DNA of 64,000 nucleotides from Tribonema minus (Eukaryota > Sar > Xanthophyceae > Tribonematales > Tribonemataceae). The stretch lies in assembly GCA_017506865.1 (NCBI GenBank), contig JAFCMP010000104.1:186001-250000 (forward strand), read 5' to 3'. A program made the translations under genes and the position numbers. This document shows positions 13,501-21,917 of this stretch, piece by piece; positions within the stretch are counted from its first letter, which is position 1, and each line of letters starts with the position of its first letter. The notes below the pieces were generated by a model. The model saw only the letters and a program-made list of their open reading frames with translations, did no database searches and was not told where the DNA came from.

Positions 13501-16500
13501 AATCAAGTACTTCAGTGGAGGTATGTACTTTTTATTAATTCTCGCTCAGGGCGCGAAAAAGCCCAGATGATTGTGTACTATGATGTATGTACCGCGTCAG
13601 TGGCTGCGCAGGGGCTTTCTGGCAGCGCAACAGCATCGCGCAGCTCATGTTTGCGTACGTCGTCGCGTGGATGCGGCTGATCAGCGGCGACGAGGCGAGT
13701 TGCATACACAAGCATTACAGCACGTCACTAAGTATTGTTGTGGATATGGTATGATAAGATGTGTGTGCCTCGCGTCAGCGCTCGGCAGGGGCTTCTGGCA
13801 GCGCAACAGCATTGCTCAGCTCATGTTTGCGTACGTGGTCGTGTGGATGCGGCTGATCAGCGGCGACGAGGTGCGCACCTCTCATACATACGTCAATACT
13901 CTACAAGACATGACTGAAGTATTATACATAGCGGATACAACTTGATGAGATGTGTATGCACTGTGTCAGCGCTCGGCAAGGACTTCTGACAGAGCAACAG
14001 CATCACTCAGCTCATGTTTGCGTATGTTTGCGTATGTCGTCGTGTGGATGCGGGTGATTAGCGGCGATGAGGTGCGCACCTTTGGTGCATACATGAGCAC
14101 TATACAAAACAGTCACTGAAGTATTATAATGGAGGCAGTTTGATGAGATGTGCATGCACAGTGTCAGTACTCCGCGGGGGCTTCTCGCAGCGCAACAGCA
14201 TCGCGCAACTCATGTTTGAGTATGTTGTCGTGTGGATGTGGCTGATCAGCGGTGACGAGGTGCGCATACATACATCTACAGTACACCAAAATCATACTGC
14301 TTTGAAGGGTGATGGCCCAGAGCACTTCAGAGTTTCCTGATGGTGTGTGTATGCATAGTGGCAGCAGTGCGGCATGCCTGTGCGCATACATGGCACCAGC
14401 GCTCAGCGCGTCTTGCGTCCTACTGCCACTGCTCGCTACTGCTGCGCGCCTGCAGGCGGAAGTGCGATGGACGAACTTCAACCCCAACCTCACCTTCACA
14501 TCAATCCTCAACTTCACCTTCACATCAATAACTTCAACCCCAACCTCACCTTCACATCAATCCTCAACTTCACCTTTACATCAATAATCAACTTCTGAAG
14601 CGCCCTTGAACTCCAATGTTCCTTGCTGCCGTCTGCTGCCTTGTGTGCCCACAGCAGCGGTGCCTGAACATGGGTGAACCTTTAACTCATGTTGAACACC
14701 AAGTAATCTTGAACTTCAACTCTCATGGTTCAAAATGTTCAACCTCAACTCTCAACTCTCAATTCATGTTGAACGCCAGATGATCTTTGACTTCAACTCC
14801 ATCTTGAACTTGCATTATCTTATGGTACATTTGAGCACATCGTCAACATGGCATGTGTCCCGCGGCTGCGCGTTTGTTTTGCGCATCCACAGGAGGGGTG
14901 CCTGCAAATGGTGCTGCAGATAGGGCGTCTGGTCTGCCAGTCGCCGGCGCTGCTGCACCTGCCGACGCGCCGGCATAACATTGAGTGGTGCGTCATTTGC
15001 TGAAGTTTGCATGTTACTGCCGCCGCCAGCACCAAACGGCAACCGTTTGTGGTCTCAAACAGGGTCTCACCAATCCGAATGACGTGAACACGATGCTTTC
15101 TGAGGCATGACCTGTTTTGTGGTCTCAACAGGGTTTCACCACTCTGAAACATGTGAACACGATGCTTTTTGAGGCAACGCAGCGAGCTGTCTGCCCACTA
15201 GCCTGATGCTGCACATTGCCAGAGGTAGACGTCAAGGTGACTCCTGCAACAGAAGACCGACGCCAGTGGTGTGCTGCTACAGTAAAAGCGAACGTGTTGT
15301 AGTCGGTCCATCGGCAAGTGTAACTGCCGTAACCGTCAAGCGTGCAAATGGCAACGAGCATTGAACTCCCCAATGGCTCCAACAGCTTAGAGAGGTAATC
15401 AATGCGTGCAGCGTTTTGGGGTGTGTGAATGTCAGGGCCGCACCCATACCCTGTACCCTGATTGTGTGAAGTGGGAGTCACGCAAAGCACCAAATTTATT
15501 GACATGATTGATTGAATGCGCTGCTTGCTCGCTCATTGACTCTATGACATCCTCTTTGGCATGGCTGGGACCCAGCGAGACATCTTGAAGCATCTGGAAG
15601 TAAACTCTGGGGGGCCCCTGTGGACCAGCTTGCCACCCCGCCGCTTGCCGAGACGTGCCACGTACCTGATGTCGCTCGTCGCTGGTGCAGTAAGCTACTG
15701 CTGTAGATGCAGAAGCAGTGCTCATTATATGCACCATGATAAATCAGTTTTCCTACGCAAGACGGGGGCCTGCTGTGTGCCCGCAGCATGACGCGAAGGT
15801 ATCCTGTGAACTGCAGCAGTGGTGGTAGTGCCACACGTAGCAGTGGGCATGCTCTTAACAGCCGTGGACTGCAGAAAGTCTTGTCACCTGTTACAAACGA
15901 TGTCACCTGTTAACAAACGATGTCACCTGTTAACAAACAATGATCAGAAGCATGTGCTGAGACCCCCCCCCCCCCCACACACCTTCCCCTGTTCTCAAGC
16001 GGTGATCAGAAGCTCGTGGCTGACCCCCCCCCCCCTTTCGCTTGTATGTCATGCCTCAGGATCGCGACGCTGCTGCTGAACGCCGGCCTGCATGGCGAGT
16101 ATGACCGCCTAGTGCGCGCGTACAATGCGCTGGGCTTGGCCGGCGGTCTCGACAGGCTCCCCGAACACCCCTCGGAGATGCAGAAGGCGCAGATGTGCTG
16201 CTGCAGGTGAGCACTGCCACTATTTGGTGATGCGCAACTACCTTAATTGACTAATGAGAGGCTTGGCCGGCTGCCAAGGCAATATTAAGAGGCTTGGCCG
16301 GCGGCCTTGGCAGGCTCCCCGTACACCCCTCGGAGATGCAGAAGGCGCAGCTGTGCTGCTGCAGGTGAGCACTGCCACTATTTGGTGATGCTCAACTGGA
16401 TTCAGTGATTAATGACTGGCTTTGCCGGCGGCCTTGACAAGCTCCCCAAAAATCCCTCGGAGAAGCAGAAGGCACAGCTTTGCTGCTGCAGCTGAGCACT

Positions 16501-19500
16501 GCTGCTGACCGCTGATGCTCAGGGGCACTGTAACAACAGCTGTTAGAAAGACACACGCAAGCGCTCTAAGTACATGCATCTGATGGGGACACCGATCCTC
16601 TTCACAAAGAGGTTTGATTGCACTTAGTCTGAAGAAGCTTCACGGAAGCTGGGCAAGTCTGTTGCTTCAGCGTCGCATGCATGCTGGCACCTCGCCTTTT
16701 GATAATCTCACTGTTTACGCAAACTAGTTCTTACTGCTTCCCCATCTTTCCCCCGGTCCTCTGCCCCCCCCCCGCCCCACCACCACCCCGTGCCCCCCCC
16801 CCCATCCTTCAACAGCAACATCCGCTGCTCCGCAATCCACCGCGTCGTCGCGGACAGCGTCGCGCGCGGCACCGCGCGCATATTCATGCAGTGACGCTCA
16901 CTGCTTCCCCCTCTTTCTCCTCCCCCCCTCACCCACTTTCCCCTTGCCCCCCCCCCCTCAACAGCAACATCCGCTGCTCCGCAATCCACCGCGTCGTCGC
17001 GGACGGCGTCGCGCGCGGCGCCGTGCGCATCTTCACGAGCTACACGCTGCACGCCATCCCCGGCGGCGCCGCGGCCATCGACCACGCCTTGCAGCCGTGC
17101 GAGATGTACATGCGCCGCGGTCACGCGCCGCCGCTGCCGGCCTATGCGGCCGTCATCCCGCCATCGCCATCGCCGCCGCCGCTGCCAAGTGCTGCTGCCT
17201 CCTGCGGCGGCGGCAGTGGCGGCGGCGGCGGCAGTGGCGGCGGTGGTGACAGTGGCGGCGGCAGTGGCGGCGGCAGTGGCGGCGGCGACGGTGCTGGAAG
17301 CGGTAGCGGCACCTTCAGCCTTGCCAGTGACCGCAGCGGCTATGGGCAGGAGGGCAGCAGCGGCGGCAGCAGCGGCGGCGATAGCGACGGCAGCAGCAGC
17401 AGCGGCGCCTCACCTGGTGTACTGCCCAAATTTCCGGGCGACGGCAGCAGCAGCAGTGGCGCCTCACCTGGCGTGCTGCCCAAATTTCCGGGCTCCGGCG
17501 CCACGGCTGCAGGCGCAGTGGTTGCACGCATGCCTGCGCACGTACGCCACATGCAGCAGCAGCGGCACCAGCAGCGCTCAAACGCTGGCACCGCTCCGGC
17601 GCATTCAGCCGTGGACACCACGGCGCTGAGCGGTACGCTGCACGAATCCAGGTGCATGCCAAGGCCGCAGCAGGCACGCGCAGCAGCGATCCCTGTGCAG
17701 CAGCTGCTGCCACAGCAGCAGCGACGCAGTGAGTACAGCAGCCCTGCACACCCGCATGATGACATCATTGGGTGCCAAGGTCCGCTGCCGCCGCAGCAGC
17801 TGTTGCCGCGGCAGCAGCGTCAAGGTCCGCACGCCAGCAGCTCTCTGCCGCCCAGCAGCGCGCTGCTGCAGGGCGGCGCTCAGTACAGCGGCAGAAGCCG
17901 CGGCAGCAGCAGCAGCAACAGCAGCAGCAGCGGCGGCAGCAGCGCTCAGTATAGTGTGGCATCGGGCCCTGCCGCGTTTGATTCCACCGCCTCAGCAGCG
18001 CTGAACGCTGCCCAGCAGCAGCTGCTTCAGCCGTCGCTTCAGGCAGTGCTGCATCTGCGGCAGCAGCATCGGCAGCAGCATCAGCAGCAGCAACAGCAGC
18101 AGCGGCAGCAGCAGCAGTGGCGGCCGAAGCTGTACGCCCCCGTGCCTCGTATGCCTGCGCCGCTGCGGCAGGACATGGGCAGCACGGCTGCCCTGGCAGG
18201 CGCCACAGCGGCGGCGGCGGATCAGCGCACGGCGCCGCCGCATGGCGGCAGCAGCGCGCCGTGCGAGCTGGACTCCACGCAAGCTCTGCTCGACATACTG
18301 CGTGCGCTGCCGACGCTGCCGCTGACCGCCGCCGCAGGCAGCCCCTTCGGCGGCAGCACCGGCGGCAGTGACGCGCAGAGCGAGCTCGAGCAGCAGCTCA
18401 ACGGATTTGCGGCGGCAGCCGCCGCGCAGGATGAACCTCAACTTCTAACATTGGCGCAGCAGCGGGGAACGGCAACGATGCCCCTGCAGACTTTGTCCGT
18501 CGTGCCACTGCTGCCGGGTGAACGCAGCAGCAGCAGCGGCAGCAGCTGCACACCGTACCTTGTGGGCAGCAGCAAGCCACAGCGGCAGCCCCAACAGTTC
18601 AACTCGGCGGGGCTTGCTGCGCCCTTCGAGTTCAGGGTGCCTGTGCTCGCAAGCGCCTCCGGTGGCTGCATTCCGTATAGCGGCAGCGGCGCGCTCAGCA
18701 GCAGTGTTCTGACAAGCAGCAGCGGCAGCAGCAGCGCCGGCAGAAACAGCAGCAGCAGGACCAGCAGCAGCAGCAGCGGCGGCGGAAGCAGCGCCAGCGG
18801 CGCGCCCGCCGCTGCACATGCCTACCTCCTTCCCTCTGTCGGCAGCTGCGACGGCGGCACCGGCGCCGCTCCATCAATGCTTCAGAGCGCCTCCGGCGGC
18901 GGCGGCGGCGGCAGCTACAGCAGCGCTCAGCGCTTTGGCGACGCGCGCTTCGAGCCGGCCGCGCAGCACCTGCTCGGCGCCCTCGACGCGGACGGCATCA
19001 CGGTGGACGAGGTTCTCCTCGCGCAGCTGGCCGGCGAGCTGAGCGATGAGGAAACGCTGTTTGACTTTGCGGCCGCTGCAATAGGTGACGCTCCCATTGC
19101 CGTCCCGCTCGCCGAAGCGGGCGCGCCGGCGGTGCGCGACAGTGGCGCGATGTCGCCTCAGCCCTGGGCACTGCAGGGGGCGGCAGCGGCGCCGTTCCAC
19201 ATGAGCGGCGTGCAGAAGGGCAGCGACGGTGCGTCACACTTTGAAGTTTGTGGCGCTGTGTCCCGTTTGACCTAGCTCTACCCAAGGAGGGTTGCTTGCC
19301 GCGTGTGACTGCCCGCTATGGCAGCGCTCTACAAGAGTGCCACGTCACGAGTCGACAGCAGCGCGTTGCTCGCTAGTGAGAGTCACCGTGTCGGCGTCTG
19401 CTATGATGTACCATGTTCGGGCTGCATGGCCATGCTTGTTGGCACCTCAGTCGCCCATGCGCGCTTGGCTCAGGTCCTGAGCGCTGATGCATGCATGCAG

Positions 19501-19942
19501 CGGTCGCGCGCAGATACGCAGGGCCTGCTGACACCAATGCTCTGGCATGTTGGTGTACACCGCGCTTTGTTTCAAGGTTGTGGAGTTGGGGCGCACAGCG
19601 TTGCGCCATCCCACCCCGACCATGAACTACAGACCCTGATATCTGCTGATGACTTTGCCGCCTGACGCGTGCCTGTGCGCAGCTGCCGCGGGCGTGCCGG
19701 GCAAGGTACCCATAGGGGCGCTCGCATATCAGCTGGACTTTGGCAGCAGCGGCGGCGCCGGTGCAGGCGGTGCCGGCAGCACAGGCGTGCGCTATGCGCC
19801 CGCGGCGGCGCAGAGCCAGCAGCAGCTTTGCAGCAGCGGCAGCCGCGCCGCATACATGCAGCAGCAGCAGCAGCAGCGCGCGCGCCATGATGCCATGGCG
19901 CACGACGGCGGCGGCAGCAGCGGCAGGGCCGCCCACGCTTGA
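4550..19942 (+). CDS. Large spliced gene, possible Zn2Cys6-type regulator; 5' end not identified
   Basis: I place exons at 4550-4636, 5485-5708, 7815-7938, 8815-8912, 10924-11080, 11477-11638, 12925-13113, 14893-14987, 16060-16206, 16965-19228 and 19683-19942. All junction phases agree and the lengths sum to 1269 codons including the stop. The first eight exons encode about 380 residues of helical, partly hydrophobic protein (for example LTLAWLYMMLDDFAG, then FYAYYHKS, then MFAYVVVWMRLISGDE, then LQMVLQIGRLVCQS). This recalls the middle homology region of fungal-type Zn2Cys6 regulators, but that is inferred and no zinc cluster is visible. Exon 10 turns into about 700 residues of Ser/Gly/Gln/Ala low complexity, and the last exon ends in a Gln/Gly-rich tail. 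Two oddities: an in-frame TGA at 5581-5583, and a GC (gcgagt) donor after 13113. The 5' exons may have been displaced by the retroelement upstream. Confidence 0.65.
5126..5484 (+). repeat. Acceptor-side echoes of exon 5485-5708
   Basis: Two roughly 95 bp copies (from about 5126 and 5306) match the start of the exon at 5485. They encode the same TLAVT-AAAN-SLLWTALACGAAMLHPIN stretch with few changes. Each copy ends in a TACTTGAAGTTAATGCAATG spacer. The period is about 180 bp. Confidence 0.9.
5762..5935 (+). repeat. Donor-side echoes of exon 5485-5708
   Basis: A near-exact copy of the exon's 3' end plus its GGgtgag donor lies at 5762-5850. A short remnant (CCGACCATGGAGGTGCTGC) follows at 5910-5930. 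Spacers contain TTGAAGT motifs. Confidence 0.85.
5958..6106 (+). repeat. Interstitial telomeric-type repeats in an intron
   Basis: Degenerate TTAGGG units lie at 5958-5992 (variants GTTAGAG, GTCAGGG, GTTGGGG), and clean (TTAGGG)n units lie at 6080-6106. Both are inside the intron between the exons at 5485 and 7815. Confidence 0.9.
6246..6483. mobile_element. 238 bp element with 44 bp perfect terminal inverted repeats, carrying an exon echo
   Basis: Positions 6246-6289 and 6440-6483 are exact reverse complements (ATCATCTGGGCTTTTTCGCG...). The interior has no ORF. It contains a copy of the acceptor and first codons of the exon at 7815 (ggcgcag then CTCTACGCTTACTACCACAA, about 6377-6400), preceded by a CCCCAGCC..ACCCTGATCC lead that also precedes the real exon. 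An identical 44 bp terminus occurs alone at 13528-13571, and a diverged piece lies at about 9836-9860. The structure is MITE-like; I did not find a clear target-site duplication. Confidence 0.8.
6505..7568 (-). mobile_element. Non-LTR retrotransposon fragment: CCHC finger and restriction-like endonuclease
   Basis: Two overlapping minus frames (7568-7056 and 7287-6505) form one protein broken by a 1-2 nt frameshift near 7205. The first carries CKLCGKSPGGTLHARLC, a C-x2-C-x7-H-x4-C finger. The second carries MDIVLP, then MVDVTCF, then a Lys and Tyr-rich stretch, then LAIGAFGSIGEQGRKLL. This order (CCHC then a PD-D-K-like nuclease fold) is the C-terminal end of RLE-type non-LTR elements such as the R2, NeSL and CRE groups. 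A 37 bp tandem duplication lies in the tail near 6654-6728. It cannot be contiguous with the RT fragment at 3015-3911 because the order on the strand is wrong, so it is a second truncated copy. Confidence 0.65.
7650..7814 (+). repeat. Acceptor-side echo of exon 7815-7938
   Basis: A copy at 7650-7680 (aaatcggcgcag then GTTCTACGCCTACTAC) precedes the true exon start by about 155 bp. Both copies are embedded in TACTTCAAGT/TACTTGAAGT-rich sequence. A further dispersed copy of the same edge lies at about 24788-24825, far outside the gene. Confidence 0.8.
8370..8814 (+). repeat. Acceptor-side echo and intron duplication of exon 8815-8912
   Basis: The block TGCCTGGTACCACGATGAGA occurs at about 8400 and again at about 8754. 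Between them, an upstream copy of the exon's 5' end (GCGCTCAAGGTCGCCAAGGT..., from about 8644) follows a CCGCAG acceptor. The duplicated unit therefore contains intron 3' end plus exon 5' end. Confidence 0.85.
9083..9555 (+). repeat. Donor-side echo array of exon 8815-8912, four copies
   Basis: The exon's last about 40 bp (AAAGATGGCCGTGCAGCGCC...) recur at about 9083, 9217, 9376 and 9512, spaced 134-159 bp. The first two copies are nearly exact and the last two carry several substitutions. The spacers share GAGTTGAAGTTGAAGC. Copies differ at the donor position: some have gc, and the fifth reading (including the real exon) regains gtgagt. Confidence 0.9.
10126..10923 (+). repeat. Acceptor-side echo array of exon 10924-11080
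   Basis: The edge gctgcag-GCTGTGCCCGATGCAGTGCGACRACAT occurs at the real exon (10924), at about 10841 and 10671, and in diverged form at about 10330 and 10130. Units also share CCCCTGCA..GAATAAACG and GACGACGCGCGCGGTGTGTG stretches. Spacing varies from 83 to about 340 bp. Confidence 0.85.
10537..10612 (-). repeat. Dispersed GGAAACGAATC repeat, copy 1 (partial)
   Basis: Reverse complement of the repeat seen at 46244-46355, 55565-55680 and 57893-58018. It runs from GGAAACGAATCAAAAGATCG through GTAGAGCTCTA to TTAGCCGCAAGTGCCTTCCA. No coding capacity is seen. Confidence 0.85.
11112..11476 (+). repeat. Acceptor-side echo array of exon 11477-11638
   Basis: The edge GCAGGCGGCCAARACGCC recurs at about 11110, 11171, 11328 and 11389 ahead of the exon at 11477. 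Most copies are preceded by TTGAACTTCAACT and some are followed by ACACGGTGCTC. The two middle copies are the best preserved. Confidence 0.85.
11851..12538. mobile_element. MITE-like element with about 24 bp terminal inverted repeats and TA duplication
   Basis: The left end TA-CCGTAAATCACGGGGTAT and the right end ATACCCCGTGGTTTACGG-TA are inverted repeats with one mismatch, flanked by TA on both sides as in Tc1/mariner-type insertions. Inside are many TATAAGA(A/T)AC units, a strong hairpin (ACGGGTATCTTATAC / GTATAAGATACCCGT at about 11896-11929), a direct repeat of about 48 bp (11932-11980 and 12389-12438) and a (CTG) run at about 12210-12232. No transposase frame is present. It lies in the intron between the exons at 11477 and 12925. 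Confidence 0.75.
12690..12924 (+). repeat. Acceptor-side echoes of exon 12925-13113
   Basis: The block CATCACATCGCAATGCNGCGCA recurs at about 12696 and 12799 and immediately precedes the exon (CATCACATTGCAATGCTGCG). The second copy also keeps the exon's first codons (ATAATGAACATGGTGGTTTC). The period is about 105 bp. Confidence 0.85.
13451..13489 (-). repeat. Dispersed CCGCTTG-GGGCGGAAACCC repeat, copy 2
   Basis: Reverse complement of the repeat at 1161-1200 and 63931-63975, including the CGTGGTGCAGA end. It lies inside the echo array of exon 12925-13113. Confidence 0.75.
13528..13571 (+). repeat. Solo 44 bp terminal repeat of the 6246-6483 element
   Basis: Identical over all 44 bp to 6440-6483, with no partner nearby. 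It interrupts the echo array between the second and third copies of the exon edge. Confidence 0.9.
14473..14592 (+). repeat. Tandem 57 bp repeat, two units
   Basis: AACTTCAACCCCAACCTCAC followed by TTCACATCAAT units, duplicated head to tail with one change. It sits in the intron between the exons at 12925 and 14893. A short echo of the latter's acceptor edge (CACAGCAGCGGTGCCTGAAC) lies near 14650. Confidence 0.85.
15040..15172 (+). repeat. Tandem repeat of about 72 bp, two units
   Basis: TTTGTGGTCTCAAACAGGGT...GTGAACACGATGCTTTCTGA occurs twice in a row with scattered changes. Intronic, with no coding role evident. Confidence 0.8.
15885..15946 (+). repeat. Tandem 21 bp repeat, three units
   Basis: Three consecutive units of TGTCACCTGTTAACAAACGA (the first lacks one A). 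Intronic. C runs follow at 15962-15976 and 16024-16035. Confidence 0.85.
16262..16498 (+). repeat. Donor-side echoes of exon 16060-16206, two copies
   Basis: The exon's 3' end (GGCTTGGCCGGCGGYCTYG through GCTGCTGCAG) and the donor region gtgagcactgccactatttg recur at 16284-16380 and 16420-16500. The second copy is more diverged and has lost the GT (gctgagc). Confidence 0.9.
16800..16890 (+). repeat. Acceptor-side echo of exon 16965-19228
   Basis: A 79 bp copy (CAACATCCGCTGCTCCGCAA..., from about 16813) of the exon's first codons follows its own pyrimidine tract and caacag. It ends in CGCATATTCATGCAG then tgacg. An open frame beginning at 16681 runs through both this echo and the true exon, so its first part is intron. 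Confidence 0.9.
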
Positions 19943-21698
19943 TGTGTGCATGATGACGCTGGCTGCGCCTGCAGCGGTGCGTCTGGAGGCACTGCTACTG
20001 CAGCTGTGGCGCACGATTCTCTTTATGCAGCGCCACCGAAGTGCAGAGGCGGGCGCGCAGCAGCAGCGGCGGCGGCGGCGGCGGGGACGGCACCGCCTGG
20101 CTCGCACGGTCGAGCGCGCGATGTGTTGCACGCATCAGCACTGCGCTTACCGGTGCATCAAAAGGTCTTTTCTCGCTGGTGCCGCACGCGGCAGCGCTCC
20201 CGCTGGCGGCGCTTGCAGCGTCGCGTACCAGCACTGTGCGTTGTGAGCGCTGCTGCCACTATAGCAGACACTGCCGCGCGTGCGCGCGCTGCTCTGCAAA
20301 ACGTGCTTTCACGGCCAAGGTGGACCTCAGGTCAGGGGTCAATATGGCTGGAACTTGCATGGTGCGCTCGAAAGTTTCGAGTCGAAACGTGCGCGATCGT
20401 GAAGAGAGGTGTCCCGTTTTACGTCAAGGTTCACGATGCTCGAGCGCGCTTCACGTTGCGGCATTATCGAGTAAGTGCTTCCAGCCACTAAAAGTAGCTA
20501 ATTGTCGTGTAGAGTGTGGTGGGTGGTGCTGTTATTTCTCTGCGGCGTGGCGCCGCTGCCAAAGCCGCAAAGACTAATTGCGCTACGCTTTGCGTGTGCA
20601 CACGCGCGATCAGGCACTGCCTGAATCATTCCGCTGCTGCCGCTACGCCACATTCGCTTTTTCTCGCATTAGAAGTGCATCGTGTCGACATGCGCGTCGT
20701 CAGGTCGTAGCACAGCGTATGCTATATCGGGCAGCGGCGTCGGTCAGTCGTGCACCATTTGCGCGAGATCGTCAAGTTGCCGCGGCAGCGCAGTGTCTGG
20801 CGCCAGCCAGGGGATTTACTCAGCCGACATGCTGAGGTGCGGCTGGACATGTGTGCTTCGACAGGGGGGCGCAGGACGCAAAGTGGCAAACACTTCATTC
20901 ACAGTTTGCACTAAGAAGACATGTGTCGCTTCCAGAAGCACTAGGCAAGGGCGAAACACTCGCGCGGTGCATTTGAATGTTACTGCTCTCTTCACTTGCA
21001 TATGTCACGCTGGCCGTTTGCAATTTGGCCGTTCCATTGAATGCCCTCGGTGCTGCTTCCGACTGTGATGTGCGATTGACTGGCATGATGCTATCAACGA
21101 TGTTTGAAAGGTGACACACTGTGCTGTAGCACAGGCCATGCAAAGGCGCACATGCATGTGTTGACATGTACACATGTACAAGTGATCTCTCGCCCAGTTG
21201 GCCGTGCCAAAGGCGATGTGCCAAGTGCGATGAACTCAATGCATTCAGCTGTACCCATGGTCTTGATTTAAGCCGCACAAAGTGACATGGCACCTTTCGC
21301 CATTAGTGCGTTAATCAAGGTGGCATAGCTGAGCCATGCGACGCACAGAGCGGCGGCAGTAGTTGGCGAGTGCTAGCCACGCAGGCAGTTGCCAGTGCGC
21401 GAGGTTACTTGCTCACAAGGCATTGCAAATTTCGTGCAGGCCTTGAACTTTGGAAATATCAGGCCTTATACCATTCATGCCGACAGTGTCACCCGGTGGT
21501 CCGTAAACTTTCACACGTGTGCGGTGTACATGGATATTGGTACTACTTGGTAAGAGGGGCTTGCTTCATTATGATGCCATGCTCAAGAAGGTACAGCCAC
21601 CCTCTGCTGGCACCGGCAGCACTGGCGTTCGCCATTACGTGCCGCCGTAACTCAGAGCCATCAGCAGCACCGCAGCAGCGCGGTCGCGCTCCATACAT

Positions 21699-21737
<39 letters not shown>

Positions 21738-21917
21738 CTCGATCTATGAGTACATGGCGCACAGCGGCGGCGGCGGCGGCACCGGCAGCGGCAGCAGGCC
21801 GCTCATCAACACATCTGCGGCGCGGCTGGGGGGGCGCGCCGCAGTGCAACGCTTCTTGTGTCACCTCGCTCTCTCGCGTCTTTTCCCATATCTTTCCTGG
21901 ATCTTTTTTCAACAGAA
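19943..21917. other. Intergenic region with a duplicated exon remnant
   Basis: No gene is recognised in about 2 kb. The open frames at 19946-20577 have biased composition and no domain. Near 21604-21800 lies a decayed copy of the last exon of the preceding gene. Confidence 0.55.
21604..21800 (+). repeat. Decayed copy of exon 19683-19942
   Basis: The order of sequence blocks matches the last exon of the large gene: GCACCGGCAGCACTGGCGT, then the codons for a MQQQQQQ run (here expanded to twelve CAG units at about 21700-21735), then TACATGGCGCACAGCGGCGG. Frames are broken, so this is a nearby partial gene duplicate. Confidence 0.7.

Larger units (their letters stand above)
13205..14265 (+). repeat. 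Donor-side echo array of exon 12925-13113, five copies
   Basis: The last about 95 bp of the exon (TCAGCGCTCGGCAGGGAC... to GGCGACGAG) recur at about 13214, 13600, 13777, 13967 and 14163. Two copies remain open and nearly identical in protein (GRDFWQRNSIAQLMFAYVV-WMRLISGDE). The exon and the first two echoes end in gcgagt, while the last three end in gtgcgc. Each copy starts just after a TCAG, so an acceptor is available at the same place in all. Because the copies keep frame and flanking splice dinucleotides, alternative or mutually exclusive use is conceivable. Confidence 0.9.

Noticed and set aside
16681..16964. N-terminal extension of the long frame at 16681-19275
   Set aside because: It crosses pyrimidine tracts and an exon echo. 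The true exon begins after caacag at 16964 and is in phase with the preceding exon.
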